Source of the DNA: Ananas comosus
Taxonomy: Eukaryota > Streptophyta > Magnoliopsida > Poales > Bromeliaceae
Assembly: GCF_001540865.1 (NCBI RefSeq)
Contig: NC_033626.1
Span: 11,510,676 to 11,574,675 of the forward strand
Length of the DNA: 64,000 nt
Direction: 5' to 3'
Shown one piece after another: positions 1 through 13,300 of this stretch (positions within the stretch are counted from its first letter, which is position 1; the number at the start of each line of letters is the position of its first letter). A program made the position numbers and the translations under genes. The notes under the pieces were generated by a model. It was not told where the DNA came from and did no database searches. It saw only the letters and a program-made list of their open reading frames with translations.

Positions 1-2049
1 CACACGAAGGCCTGTTAGATGTAGATCATATTCAACACTTTAATTTGATTTTTAAGACCTTCAAGCTTCAATTTCAGAATGTGTAGAGCTCTTTCATTTT
101 ATGTCTCAAATACTCTCTGCAAATAAATAATGAAACTACAATAGCTTATAGAAGTATTTTGATTCTAACACTTCCTGCAGAATCACTGCCAAGGCATGCC
201 TAGTAAAGGTCCACTCTGCTAATCATGACATAGACTGTTTGAAATGACTAAAAATTATTGTTCATACCTTTTAGATCTCTTCCACCATAAGATCGAATTG
301 CCACAAAGTTCTAATGGTATATATGAAGACCTATATGATTATCAACTTTAAAAGTCTAACTTTGCAGAATTCACGGAATAAACATTTTTGCTCTCTAAAT
401 CTGATAAATTTATCTTATTCTCAACTGACGTACCGTATACTACATATTTATAACGTTATTAAGCTAAATTCTGCCATTTCTGTCACCACTTGATGCACTA
501 ATAAAAGAATTCAGAAACTGAGATTGATGTTCCTAGGTACTATAGATAGTTTGAAAATTAACAGCACATATTTTCTACATATGTGCCTCAACATTGATTG
601 ATTTTCGGTAGGAACTATTAGGACTCAAATACTTCTGAAAATATTCTAGCTCAAACTCGTTATCACATATACCAGTCTAAATATTCCACAAGCATAACAA
701 TGCTGTGCTCTGTCATGACTGCTCGTCATAATTTAGAGCATCTACAATACTTACATGCAAGATTTCTAGTGATATGGAGGTACCTATTATTGATAAAACA
801 TTCAATAAATGAATACATTTCCTCATATGAGATAAATGTGTTGAATCTATACCATCATGTTTTTTAACTGACAAATTTCTATTCAAGTGTTTTAGGATAT
901 GTGAAATGAAGAGAATAACAATGAGTATCAAATTTAATAGCATGTACGAGAAACAAGTAAATTAGCTATATGAGTGGAAACATTGTTAATGCTGTACAAA
1001 TATCTAAATGCAAGCTTTCTTTTTTATATATTCCGATTCCTAGGACAAGATGAACAACTTCAAATCTATAATCATCAATTTAGATGGAACAATCAAGTTA
1101 GTTATGCACAGGGATACATTGAATCAACCAAACATATCTATACTTCCCCATAAAGCAACTATACTATTCCAGTGAAGATCACAATGTTGTTTGTACGTAC
1201 AATACTTCATCATAAAGATTCAAATAATTCGCATGTGTCCAGACCAAATCTAAAGAGAAGCTTGTGTTCTGTTATCAAAGAACTATTCATACGTTAATTT
1301 TTTGATGCATGCATGAGATATCCCTTAAACACTTCAAATGGCATTCATCCACTTCCTAAGATGCTCTAGACCATAACAAGGAATGTGATCTCCACATTAA
1401 GATATCCCCAACATGAGTTAACCATTTGGAACAACAATAGGAAGTCATAAATATAGAATCAATAGTTAGAGTGGTGCTTATTGTCCGACTATAAACAATA
1501 AGAATAATAGGAAGTAATATCCTACTTCTAACATCGGCATCTGATCAATAAGCGTCGCGCAGATGCAAAGCCCAAGCACAGTCGGACTTTACAAGCATAT
1601 GATGAATCATGAGAATAAAAGCATAATGTATGGAAACAAAAATTATGAAAAAAAAAAAAAACACTTCTCGACGATGAGCATACGTAGAAGACCATTTGAT
1701 ATTTCTGAAAATGCATGCAAGACCAAAAATTTGAACAGCCCACGTAAACCCTCCCACGTGAGGATTTGAGTACCGACAACAGGATCTACCAGTGAATGGG
1801 ATGCTATACCCATTTATCATACATGCAACGGTCTATATCTACGTTATGCGAATACGACAATGAGCTAAAACCTTAACGGAATTGTCAGCCTTATATCCCA
1901 ATCTTGAACTACAACTACAACAAAGCAAATTTCAAAATTAGAAGTAAATTGATACTTAAATATGACAGATTCAACAATAATGGTTGGAACCAATTTAGAT
2001 CTTAGCAAAAATTGAACAAAGCAAGTAACTTTAAAGGAAATTTACTCAC
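1..2049 (-). other. intron of the FBW2-like gene (no coding exon seen)
   Basis: This AT-rich stretch lies directly downstream (minus sense) of the FBW2 exon, after a consensus GTGAGT donor at 2049. I looked on the minus strand for the leucine-rich-repeat half expected after the F-box exon and saw no open frame resembling it. The remaining exons are therefore probably left of base 1, making this at least 2 kb of intron. I see no clear transposon ends here. Confidence 0.55.
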
Positions 2050-2357
2050 TGTTCTGCAATGAAGGAGAAGAGAGAATCCTTGTAGAGCCCATAGATGCGG
2101 AGCCTTTGGACGGAGCCGCAGCTGTGCGAAACGAGCATCTGAAGCATCCGATCGAGCTGATCGGGTTTGCACCGTTGGCTCCACTCCTCGATGTCGATAT
2201 CTTGCCAGCAGTAGGGGCCGGCAACGGCGCGGCACCAAGATTTGCACACTCTGGGAACGACCGTGAGAATCTCTTGGAGGGACAATTGGCGAAAGATGAG
2301 CCCCAGGGCATCAGGGATCAGCTCATCCCAAGCCCTGAATTCGCCGCGATCCCCCAT
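2050..2357 (-). CDS. FBW2: F-box protein FBW2-like, first coding exon (partial gene)
   Basis: F-box proteins of this class are substrate receptors of SCF (SKP1-CUL1-F-box) ubiquitin ligases. FBW2 of Arabidopsis targets ARGONAUTE1 (family knowledge). The exon reads MGDRGEFRAWDELIPDALGL and continues with an F-box at about residues 6-60 containing LSLQEILTVVPRVCKSW, AGPYCW and DIDIEEWS, then the start of a leucine-rich-repeat region (RLRIYGLYKDSLFSFIAE). The frame is open 21 codons further upstream to an ATG at 2420. I prefer the ATG at 2357 because family members start there, and because a pyrimidine-rich stretch ending in AG (just before the GCCTGG at about 2396) looks like an acceptor for a 5' UTR intron. 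The exon ends at 2050 in phase 2 before GTGAGT. The C-terminal LRR exons are outside the window, so this is a partial gene, not a broken one. Confidence 0.85.
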
Positions 2358-3256
2358 CAGTCTCCGCCGAAACAAGGATGAACACTCTCTCCAGGCCTGT
2401 TTCCAAAAATCAAGGATCAAATGGAGAATGATATGAGATAAACCATCTAGTGATAATGGAACACAAAGTTGTGAGATTTATGTTTCAAAATGCATAGCAA
2501 GATCCAATCAAATAGACTAGAGAAAGGAAGATTTTGAAAAAAAAAAATGGGGGGACCCAGAAATCACAGCAAAAATTGCATATTTCTCTGGAAAAATAGA
2601 AGCTAGAAAACCGAAAAAAAAGAAGAAATCAACAAGCAAATCAAAGAGAAAAAGGGAACTTGCAGTGATTACCACCTCGATCTAAACTAAACATGAAGAG
2701 GGGGAAAGAAATTGGTGAGGTTTTAAGAGGAAAATGCCTCTTTTAATATGCGGCTAAACTAATGAAGCAAAACCCATTCAGGAAACAAAACCTAATACAG
2801 TAAAAAAAAAAAAAAAAAATTGGAGATCGAGACTCTTACCCACCCTTACCAACGAGAAAAAAAAAGGAAACTTTCGTTTTGTTCACCGAAAAGCCATCAG
2901 CTAACAACACAAACATGCATCAATTGAAGAAATTACGAAGTAGAGAGCACGAAAATTAGAGAAAAGGTTGCTACAATGGGGCACGGGATAAGATAAGTAG
3001 AAACAGTGAAACACTAGTCAAAAAAAAAAAAAAATCAAAAATAAAAAATCGCAACTTAATGTCAATTCCCACCGATCTAATTACGAAAACGAGCTCTGAA
3101 ATCTCAAAATCATACGGTTTCAACATAGAAATCGTGAAATCCGAGTAATAGCAAAAAATTTAAAAAAATGAAAAAGAAAAGATGGGAAACAAGAAAACAT
3201 TTGCTTCAAATTGTTAAACTTTTTTCATGATAAGCCATTAAATTACTAGGAAATAC

Positions 3257-3400
3257 CCAATGAGGATGAAAATGGCGATTTGCTTCAACGACGTTGCAAA
3301 TCTAAGAAGAGCGAGGGGTGAGAGAGAGAGAGAGAGAGTGAGAGAGGGCGCAAGAAAAGCAACAGCGATGGCGAAAAGGGCAATATTAATATCTAGAAAA
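3257..3400 (-). other. probable 5' UTR exon and promoter of the FBW2-like gene
   Basis: Read on the minus strand, this GC-richer block contains a (CT)n tract (3320-3338) and ends in CATTGG before a good GTATTT donor (3256-3251). A matching acceptor exists just inside the first coding exon. The layout fits an untranslated first exon with an intron of roughly 850 bases. The transcription start is a guess; an AT-rich TATA-like patch lies at about 3386-3396. No transcript evidence is available. Confidence 0.4.
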
Positions 3401-3639
3401 AGATTTAAAAAAAAAAAAAAACAGGGCTCTTTTATTGCGCTTTATTTAATTTGTTTTTGTTGCTTGTGTGGGCGCTACCGCGCTGGGAATCTCATCCGTA
3501 GCGTATGCGCGTTGGAAATGAACGGCTGTGGATTGAGTTGGCAATCATGGCAACGGACTGGATTAATTGGAGTACAGGTAATAATATAAGGCAAATGCTT
3601 CGGGTACTCGTTACGTACAAAATTACTTAAATTTTTGGA

Positions 3640-3676
<37 letters not shown>

Positions 3677-3759
3677 GGACATAAATCATCACAAATATTT
3701 AAAAACAGCATTTAGATCACATATAACAATGTTTGGTAAAATAATAATAAATTATTCAG

Positions 3760-4080
3760 TAAATTGCGTTTTGTTCCTCAAACTTTGAGCCGTGTGATAT
3801 TCTTTGATCACAAATTTTAATTCCTTGTATTTCTAACTCAAATATTTTAAACTATTATAATTATATTCTACGATGCTTCACTAATACGACGGTGATGTGG
3901 CTATAATATTACAATATCAATAATATGATATCACTGATATATTACTGTTTAACTAATAAATTAGACTGTAAAATTTAATTATAACAACTTATACATTTTA
4001 AACCATAAATGGTAATAAATTAAAATTTTAAGACCAAAGTGTAAATTAAATAAAAGTTTGAGGACCAGAAGCGCAATTTA
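3760..4080. mobile_element. MITE-like element with TAAATTGCG terminal inverted repeats
   Basis: The left end reads TAAATTGCGTTTTGTTCCTC and the right end is its imperfect reverse complement, finishing CGCAATTTA. The inverted match spans about 25 bases and includes the CCTCAAACTTT motif. The interior is AT-rich without an ORF. Similar ends recur at 7726-8149 and, more weakly, at 34169-34478 and 41420-41697. The superfamily is not assigned because I could not fix a target duplication. Confidence 0.5.
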
Positions 4081-5628
4081 GCCTCAATCAATTGTCACCA
4101 TACACTAAATTGTCAAATAACTTAAAATTATATATGAACCTTTGGAAACAAAAGAAACAGAAAAAAAAAATAGAAAGGTGCAAAATAAGTAGTTTAATTG
4201 ACAAATTAAAAATATTACATAAAATCATAATGAATATTACTGCATACAGTAATTGATCTGAACAAAAAATATTGAATTTGATTCTTCGGTTTATATATAA
4301 AATGTGAATGTGTGAGCCAGAAAACTAGATTGAGCATTATGAGGCTATGGTTAACTTCGCATCATTTGTATCAATATGTTAATGGCCTATCAAAAACAGT
4401 ATCGTTTAGGAGTCCTTGTTCTAAGCACTGTTGAACAACAGGAGCTTGATTTAAGCGAAACAGATATTATTTAGGAACATCCCTACAGTACGTAAAAACA
4501 TCTAATTCGCGGTGGTGAAGGATCCCTTGTAATTCTTTTTCCATTCAATAATAATATCAGGACAACAACTTCATGTGTACACATTTAGAACAGTAAATAA
4601 AGTTATATTAAGTTTATTTTCTTATAAATAAACCTAAGTCGTTTAATGTGGTAGGCTCGTGGCTCCCACGAAAACGAAGGTTTCTATTTCATGAAAAGCG
4701 ACGAAATGGAGTACTCAATGGACATAATTATATGAGCTAAATTACACATTTGGTTCTCAAGCTACGAGCCATATGAATATTTTTGGTACTCAATTATAAT
4801 TTATTATAGGAGTACGATTACTGTGCTATGTTATTATGAACGCAGTCTCCAAACTTTTTAATCATTCATCAATTTTAATGAATGGCTAGGACGAGAGAAA
4901 AGAAAAATTAGACAAAATTAAAAAAGAAAAAAAATTGAGACATTCAATTTCTTCTAAATCTTTTTTCTCTCTTATCCTAATCGTCCATCAAAATTGATGA
5001 ATAATTAAGAAGTTAAGAGTACAAGAGTTATTGTACTCCTAATAACACAATAGTCCTACTATTTATTATAGTACACAATAATAGTTTGACTGATGACATA
5101 ACACATCATTTTCACATGCTGACTTATTAAAATTTAAAATTTATTTAGTATTGAAATCTATCTAACGCTAATAGATAAAATAAAGTCAGAACGGAGTATA
5201 TAGGGATATGCTACAGTAGTCTCTTACTCATTTCAATAAGTAAAACGCAATATTACTTACGAAAATATTATAAAATTTTATTCCAATAATTTATAAAATG
5301 AAAACTAAAAATCATAATAAATTAAAATTTAAGTATTAAAATATTAGGTTAATTTCATATAGGTCCCTACAAATATAGTGAATAACAAATAAAATTCAAT
5401 TTTTATATGTTGTCCATGTAAATCATGATATTTTCAAATATATTCCTACTGTTAGAATCCGTTATAAAATTTTAGTTAACCATAGGTTAAATATTTAGTC
5501 TTGCTTAGTTTTTAATGTTTTTATCCCTTTCATTTTATACTGATATGACTTTTGGAAGAACATATTTATGATGACAAAATTGAAAATATAAATTGTCTCT
5601 AACAGTTCTCAAACGGTAACAAACTAAA
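4081..5628. other. gene-free AT-rich DNA
   Basis: No coding frame or RNA gene is supported. A single left-end-like sequence (GCTAAATTACACATTTGGTTCTC, near 4736) resembles one arm of the TAAATTGC family without a clear partner. Confidence 0.5.
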
Positions 5629-5867
5629 GCTCCATTTGGGATTGCGGGAAGATTGCATTACGTGCGGTGAAAAACGACGATGGAAAATACCCTATTTGTT
5701 TTCGTACGTAATATTGCGTTCCGCATATTACAGTTAGTCGGTTACGATATATTTTCTGCGGTCCCATCGGAGAATGCAGAAGCACATCCCTATATGCTTT
5801 TTCTCAACTCTATTCTATCTAATAGCGTTAGATCCATCTCAATACCAAACTAAGCCTAAAGGGACAT
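5629..5867. mobile_element. short MITE, family F copy 1
   Basis: The stretch begins AAGCTCCATTTGGGAT and ends ATACCAAACTAAGCCT, an imperfect terminal inversion. It shares its internal block (GATATATTTTCTGCGGT, CTATTCTATCTAATAGCGT) with a second, shorter copy at 6157-6316. There is no ORF. Confidence 0.5.
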
Positions 5868-5966
5868 ATTTGAAAATATTAGAATTTTTATAGAAATAAT
5901 ATATAAAAGTTGAATTTTGTAGTGATATATTTATCATTTACTATATTTATATGAACATACATGATT

Positions 5967-6124
5967 GTTTTTTTTTTTTTTGAGAGAGATACGTAGCATG
6001 CTATCCGTTTCATTTATTTTATTTAAAAATAAACTTAGCTCGAAATGTAAATCAATTAGGATTTGAACTTAGGTCTCAGGTACCAACCACCAAACCCTTT
6101 ACCTCTTGCTCTATGGACGGTCGG
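5967..6124 (-). mobile_element. tRNA-derived SINE, copy 1
   Basis: A poly-T start at 5968 (poly-A tail in minus sense) is followed by the SINE 3' body (reverse complement of AGCTAAGTTTATTTTTAAAT). A tRNA-like head contains a B-box-like AAGTTCAAATCCT and an A-box-like AGAGGTAAAGGG. An imperfect target duplication flanks it (GAACATACATGA before, GAAACATATATGA after). It is the second most complete copy after the one at 54904. Confidence 0.7.
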
Positions 6125-6156
6125 AAACATATATGAAATTAATGCTAAAATATTAT

Positions 6157-6316
6157 ACTTAGGCTTCATTTGAGACCGGGTTCCGTATATCACGACGAGT
6201 CGATCATAATATATTTTCTGCGGTTCCAACAGAGAACACAAAAATATATCTCTATATATTTTATATTCCAACTCTATTTTATCTAATAGCGTCAGACAGA
6301 CCTTAATACCAAACTA
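6157..6316. mobile_element. short MITE, family F copy 2
   Basis: It starts near TTAGGCTTCATTTGAGA and ends ATACCAAACTAACCT. The internal sequence is shared with the copy at 5629-5867. It lies just beside the SINE at 5967-6124, so three small elements are stacked within 700 bases. Confidence 0.45.
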
Positions 6317-6512
6317 ACCTTTATTGTAGTCTGAGAAGGGAAAGCGTAATTTAGCCTAATTAATTATATATATATATATATACATACGTGTTAGGAGCTC
6401 AAGATGCGAAGTGGTGAGGCGTCGAGGTGTTGTTGTTTTCGGCGGTGAGCTGTCCTGGGCAACGTCAACACCCCTCTCGTGGAAGGAGATGGCGACACCC
6501 ACCCTTGGTTTT

Positions 6513-6703
6513 GGAAAAAATTCTAAAATGCAACGGGTATATTGATAACGTGACGTAACAAATTAATCAAGTATATTTTTTTAGGAATATATGTTTCATC
6601 ATAATTGTAAAAAAATATTTTTATTATACTTTTATTTGAAAAAAAAAAATGTGATTGACATGTCATTAATGACGTGGTGCAAATATGACAGTGTAGAATT
6701 CCT
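6513..6703. mobile_element. Mutator-like MITE, family E copy 1
   Basis: A 191-bp element opening GGAAAAAATTCTAAAATGCA and closing GACAGTGTAGAATTCCT, an imperfect inverted pair. It is closely similar over its full length to 39251-39440. The flanks (CTTGGTTTT and CTAGTTTTG) look like a decayed target duplication. Confidence 0.6.
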
Positions 6704-6719
6704 CTAGTTTTGGGCCGAT

Positions 6720-7125
6720 CAACTTCCTTGCGAGGTGACCGGGGCGAAACGTTGGAGCCGTCCGATTCCGATTGATTGGTGTATCACGAACGGGCTGTTG
6801 CCTGTTGGCTGTTGCCCAAATCTACAACAACCAAGTGCCGTATGATTGATTCGTGTTATGCCACGTTCATTACTTGGCCTTTTCTTCGAAAGCAACTGCT
6901 GGATTTTGTTCTTTTTCTTTCTTTCTTTTTTTTTTTTGGTTTTGTTATACTTATAACCATCATTATTATTATTATTATAGCAGCTGAGAAACAATATGCT
7001 TTTCGAATCGTATATATGCGCATGTCATCGTCTCGAACAACTCTTCATTAGCTAAAATAATATCAACTCATACTATTTATTTTTATTTGCGTGAGTTTTA
7101 TGCCACCTTCTTAAATTATACAAAT
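6720..7125. other. gene-free stretch
   Basis: Short frames occur on both strands here, but they overlap each other and run through homopolymers and an ATT repeat. I find no protein family signature or splice structure. Confidence 0.45.
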
Positions 7126-7129
7126 GATC

Positions 7130-7475
7130 TTATTTTAAAAAAAAATTTAAATATCATTCCTACAGTTTCGTACTTTCTCGCTTTAATACCATATAGTTTA
7201 ATTAAAGTGTATCAATTTAGTACTCTATAATTTTATTTTTTTAAAGTTAAAGAGTATTAAAGTAAATATTCGATAAATCTAAATAGAGTATCTGAAATTT
7301 TTTTTGTATATAATTTAACAAAATATTAACGAAGAAGCTGATGCAAAAAAAAAAAAAAAAAAATCACCCAGCGCTAATTTGATATACTTTAAATTGTATG
7401 ATATTAAAATAAAAAAAGTACAAAGTTGTATGGGTGGTATATGAATTTTACTTTTTTTTTTTTATTTTTTAGACG
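7130..7475. mobile_element. old, divergent copy of the palindromic Mutator-like MITE
   Basis: It retains the interior core (TTCGATAAATCTAAAT, GTATATAATTTAAC, AAATATTAACGAAGAAGCT) and arm motifs (TTAAAGTGTATCAATTTAGT) of the five well preserved copies. The terminal inverted repeats are eroded and a poly-A run interrupts the right arm, so the boundaries are approximate. Confidence 0.5.
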
Positions 7476-7725
7476 TAATTATTGATCAACATAACAAAGT
7501 TCGTACGGAGTCCCAATAAGATCCCCTATAGAAAGAAAGAGGATTGACTTCCTTGTGAGCGCACAGCTTTTAATATGAACCAAAGCTCGGAAAAATCGCC
7601 TAAAAATGGGGGGTTAAAAAAAAAAAAAAAACTACCAATTGCGGTGCTGCGCATTTATAAGCTAGTCGACTATGATTAAAATATTGCAATTTGTGACTGT
7701 AGTTTTTGTTTGTTTTTTTTCTAAG

Positions 7726-8149
7726 ATAAATTACACTTTTAGTCCTCACTTATGACACTTTAGTCTCTTGAACTTTAATGCGTTGTAATTTCTAACTTAA
7801 ACTGTACAAGATGTATGACATTTTAGTTCTTGAACTTTCTGAATTGCAAAGATAACTTACTTGATAATGCAACAATAGTTAAAATGCTATGTTACTTAAA
7901 TATTAGCAATTCATCAACACTTATTTAAAAAAATTAAATTATGAAATTTAATTACAATAATTTTTTTAAAAAATTGAGGACTAAACTATTACACGCCTTA
8001 TAATTCGAACTAAAAATTATAATTAATTAAAATTCGAAAATTAAAATATCACACACCTTATAGTTAGAATTAAAAACCACAATAAATTAAAATTGAAAAC
8101 TAAGATACCGCACACTTCATAATTAACTAAGTACCAAAAATGCAATTTA
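7726..8149. mobile_element. MITE-like element with TAAATTRC ends
   Basis: The left end reads TAAATTACACTTTTAGTCCTC and the right end GTACCAAAAATGCAATTTA. Internal sub-repeats (KTAATTMRAATT and CACACCTTATA-like) are present. It is the same end class as 3760-4080. There is no ORF. Confidence 0.45.
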
Positions 8150-9474
8150 CCCTTTTTGCTCCTTAAAAAAAAAAAAAAAAAAAAGGCAGGGAGGTGAAGT
8201 GCATTTTACTCCATGCATGAGATTCTGAAGTCTATTCAGAATTTATTACCTCTTTTACCTTCCCAACAATGGCAGTTGGAGTGGCTCAATCGACTAAGCC
8301 ACAATAGGAGGCTAACTTTAGAGCTCAGTTATGGCTCCATCGAGTACTGCCCAATTAATTGATGATTGGGATGTTTGCAGTACCTGCATAGTATACAGAA
8401 TAAATGTGATGAACTGCTACCCAACAAAGCTGTCCCAGAAGCTTCAGCTTCTATCACCACCACTGGTGAGCTCACCTACTTCATTTCCCGCACAGCTTCT
8501 CTACTGTCGAAATAAATGAGTGAAGTTTTATTATAATTGCAGTGGAATGACTTATGTTGCAATTGACAGTTGAAGAACAGAATTGTGAGCTCCCAAAATA
8601 AGCGGAAGAATACTGTTCAAGTTGGAAGTTCTCCAAATTTAACTATCTTGATATTTTAGAGCTCAAGAAAAAAGAAAAAAGAAAAAAGAAAAAAGAAAAA
8701 TCAAAAGCTTTCAATACCTTTTACTACTGTGCTGCTAAAAAATGGAAATAGAAAACTCTCGTGGGAAATCACCTGACAAGATACTTCTCCTGTCAAGGTT
8801 CCCACTCTCACTTCATAGCATTGTCCTACTCCTACATAGTAAGCAAATATATGTATTTGTTGAATGCATTTTCTTACTAGGCTTTTGTAAAGTAACAAAA
8901 AAATATATATAACTTTGAACAATTTTACTCAAAAAACACGTTCATTCTAGACCAAATAGGCTCACAACCTAGAAAAACAGCAACAGAGCACAAACACTCT
9001 GCAGGAGACAGCTGGAATAAATAACCAATGCACAAAAAACACACTTTCCTTTTTCTCTAACACAATCCATCACCCCAATCACAATAAATCTCTCAATATC
9101 ACAAGTTCCATAAGATCAGCGAGTACTCAAAGAGTAAATTGAAAGAAGTAAATAAAAAAAAGAAAAGAAAAACAAATTACAGGATACATTGCTCTCAATC
9201 AGTGTCAGGAAGAAAAGCATACCTCCTTTTAATCAGATCTAAGTCCAGTTAATGAGGGTAATAAGCATTTCTTTTTAAGTCAGAAAAGTAACAGTAGAAT
9301 AAAACAACTGTACAAATTTATTTTCTTTAATAACATGAGAGTGGTACGTGGAGGAACCTGGGAACGCTCCTGAACCTCTGCACTAACAATGCACCTGATG
9401 AAGATGACATCACTTCGTATTCCTTTTCCTTTCACTCCCGTGACGTAGAGTATGAGGAGCGTATCCCTAAAACA

Positions 9475-9481
9475 TCACTCC
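9475..9481 (-). CDS. PTPA: PTPA, terminal micro-coding exon (last residues W-E-stop)
   Basis: Exon 1 of the PTPA gene ends in phase 2 after ...LIK plus TG. On the minus strand this site reads ...TTGATAG|GGAGTGA, preceded by a T-rich stretch suitable as a splice acceptor. Joining gives Trp-Glu-stop, and plant PTPA proteins end in LIKWE or a very similar tail (family knowledge). The exon therefore carries seven coding bases including the stop and continues as 3' UTR toward about 9300, where TTTATT on plus (AATAAA on minus) occurs near 9317. The inference rests on reading frame, acceptor quality and the expected terminus. Confidence 0.65.
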
Positions 9482-10271
9482 CTATCAATAGACACAAGAG
9501 CAAAACATGTAAGAATAGTGTTATGATGCCCACAGGGCTAAAAGAAAAGTCGCCATTATTTATTTATAGGCTACAGAAGGTGCAGTCAATTGCATAGTCA
9601 GGCCATAAAACAAAATGCTGTGTAGCAGTTAATGCATGAATGAAAGATACTTCTTTCCAAACATATCTCTCAAGCAACACACCCACAAAACTAAGTTATA
9701 TTTCCTTCGTTTTTTCTTAATAGTGATCAGATATCACAGGGAACTGAAAGACCTTTCAACACCCCCCCNTTTTCAGAGTATATTTACATGAAGTGACAGC
9801 CCATAACCGTAATACTACAAGGTTCTGTAGCATCTTTTCAACCTAACGTTGCACTCCACCAGTCAAGTTTGATTTGAAAAGGCATGCAAAAAGGTTCGTC
9901 TGCCGCAGCAGCGTGCAGGACTAAAAACTTCTTGACAAGGAAAATATTCTAAGTAGATATAGAATGGCCTGTTTTCAAAATTAAACTGTGCATGGCCTTT
10001 GAAAGTGGGGGTGCTTTGGAACTCTGAAAAGACAATATGCTCTTTCAGTTCCAATAGACACAAGTGGTAGTACATATTTCAAACACAGGTTGCACTTCGA
10101 AGGACCAGCACTTCAGAGATAGAGAGTTACTCGTACATGCATTTAGATAACAATGTTACTTTTGTTAGAAGAAATGGATAGCAAAGAGCAATGTCACTTG
10201 TCCATCTTAAAAGAGATGTAAATCTTATATTTTTAAACTATGAGTGGCTAGAATTCATCCACTAGTTATAT

Positions 10272-10309
<38 letters not shown>

Positions 10310-13300
10310 AAAAACACAAAGGAGTCTTCTAAACCATAGGATCTAAGGATGTAAGATGTACACCCCTATATGGGGTGTACATGTAACATTTTTCATGCAA
10401 AAGAGTAATGCTACTTGTACATCACAAATGTAAATTTTACATCCTAGATTTTGTGTGGTTAGAATTCCTCCACTAATTTTATCAAACTATGAGTTTGACA
10501 CTCTAATTCTCAAAATTTAATTTGTTATAATTCTGACTCGAACTTTTAGAGTTGTTGCAATCAAATCCTATAAACCAATTTAGTTGACTAAATATTGACG
10601 TATCGTCAATATGAAAGTGATATTGCAATCAATTCCAGACCTTAGTTTCTACGAAAGCTAATGATGGAAATTGTTAGACCCAATAGGATTGTGATTTACG
10701 ACATCCTGAGATCAGCCAAGCTATACTCGATATCATTAGAGAAATGTAGGCATTTACATAGCCAACCCATTGCTAAAGTCATAACTGCAGAATTTCTCAA
10801 GTATAAACAATCCAACTGGTTTGATTCCAATTTCGAAATGTGTCCTTTTCCTCCTTTGAAATACTCCCAGAACGTAGCCATTTAGCAAGTTGCAAGGTAA
10901 TGTGATAGGTGAAATATTTTGATCACTCCGACAAAATGCTAGACTGTTTAGTATATGGCTCTGTGAGACCATTACCAAATCCAAGTAAAAGAAACCACCT
11001 AGAACAGTACTCTTGATGCAAGTAAAATTTTCATAACTTTTATTAGTTATTAGTTATTAACTTGGTCAGTTGCTTATATTTCAGACGCTCCATTCGCTAA
11101 TAAATTTAAACGAGTGGTCTCTGAAACACAGTATGGTTATAAACCATTTTTGTTTGTCTCAACTGTCATTTTCAAGTTAGTCTCATACAGAGCATTAGGA
11201 AACATGGGTTGTATATCCACCAAACAAATATAGTTCTTAAGGACCTATTTCATAATGCATGAAGATGCTGTTCAGCGTATGTAATTGGTCTCCTCAAAGA
11301 ATAAGTGGTAGTTGGCATATAAGAAGTATGAAGAAATGTCCACAACTGTACACTATCTAAGTAATTTTCCGTGGTATATGATAAATCACATCAAAGCTAA
11401 AATAATGATATTCTGAAGAAAGTGACTTAAAATAGAAACTCCTAGGTAGTACAAAAGAAAATCCCCATGCTGAAAGTTAACACTACATAGCATGTCTAAC
11501 ATCCAAAGAGGCCCTTAAACTAGAAGGGCAGAAATGATATACGTGAATCCATGCAAACTTAAGGTAATATTAAAACTACGAGATGAAACCATTACTTGAT
11601 TTTTTTTTTTTTTTTTTTGCCAGGGATCGTGTTATAATGCACAAATCAGATACAGAATTCATAAACAAAAGGGGATAGAATTCTACACGAATTGTATCAA
11701 TAGTAACAACTACCACCCCGAGTAGGAGGAACAGCGCTTTTACACCACTTTTCCATACTTCACAATTTTGTCTTGGTAGCACTGATCTAAGAACCTAGTG
11801 CATGGATATGCTCTCAGTATATCCTCTCATCTAGACTGCCAAACTAAGGTTTTAAATCCATTTAAGTCAAAATCTTTATAAAAGAACAATAAAATAGCTT
11901 CAGTAACTAAATAATACAGTCGAATAGTGGGCAATGGTAGAATTGATCACAAATCAATATGTACTAGGAAAGAGACAAGGAAATAAGGCTGGAATTACTC
12001 AGCAGAGGTCAAAATGGATTTGTGAGAACGAGAATTTAAATGACATGAAAGTATTTTACTACAACTAAAAATTTATTCATTTATAAAATTATCCTACTGC
12101 AACTCAAAATTTATTCATCTGTAAAGTACAAAGTTCAACACTCGACACTTACCAGGTCAACAGGAAATCAATATGTTACTTAACAAAACATCTAATATCT
12201 GTAACAACCATAAGACTTCAATTAACAGGTTACTGAAATCAGGAAGCTAGAACTTTGATCATCATTACCTAGGAAGACATCTGAAAGCAAATAAGAAGTC
12301 AAATTTTGGACAAATTAAATATTTGATCAGCAACTAAAACCATCTAGTAGAGGGACCACAGGTTCTTCCAAAAACTCATAAAACATCTTATCTAAAACCC
12401 AATTCTCAACCTCTAAATTGCTTTGATTACCACCCTTCGCGCAAACTCACCCTCTAGCTACAATCAGAAATCTTCTGTACTATTAGTTGATGGTGTGCGA
12501 TGAAGCAGGTAGCATGGTATTTAAACAATTACATCATAAGATAATAAGATCCGTGTTTATCGGCTCAGCTATCGAAATTTGGGCTAAATATTTCCAAGGA
12601 TGGCAAGCTGAATGGGCCCTGGAAGCTGATTGCATCAGATTTCAGAACACCCGAGACATTAAAATCTACATAGGAAGTTAGCTGGCGTTCTCCTGAAACC
12701 TAGCAAAAAACTACCGACGACAATAGCATGCCACTGCTCATCTCATATTGACTATGATCTTGCTAGATCACATAACATTCAAAATCTACCACATTGGAAA
12801 ACATAGTCGATCCAAAGTTCATAAAAAGCGATGCATCATAATTACCGTAACTTCACATAAAGGTAAGACCGGTCCTTCCCCTCATATCAGAGCTCATATT
12901 TGATCCTCTTCTGTAGGGATTAATCGTTTCCATTAAAATAAAGCAATTGCGAACAAGTTTTATTGTCAATCTTCAGTTCCATATGATCCATACGACTAAG
13001 TTCGCAATTGCAAGAAGTCCACTACATGGAACGTCTCTCCTTTCTCCGTCTCAATTTTGAACATTAATTCAATTTATTATCTCCGTCTCAATTTTGAACA
13101 TTAATTCAATTTATTAACCTCATACGAGTTGAATTCGAAAGGCAGTAATCGCACGGCTAGCCAAAAGCCAATTCTTTTTCGGGCGCATCATGATACAACT
13201 AAACTGCTAGCAATTAAAAGCAAGAAATGAGAATAATTCATCACGATGGAGAAATAAAAGACAATGCGGTGGTGATCGAGCAGCTAAAAAAGTGCAGGGG

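Noticed and set aside
8275..8345. tRNA-like phrase (GAGTGGCTCAATCGACTAAGCC)
   Set aside because: I could not fold a cloverleaf with a proper acceptor stem or T-loop; no tRNA is called in the window.
8641..8700. AAAAAG tandem repeat (8666-8699) considered as a CRISPR-like or satellite array
   Set aside because: It is a short simple repeat without spacers; nothing CRISPR-like exists here, as expected for a plant genome.
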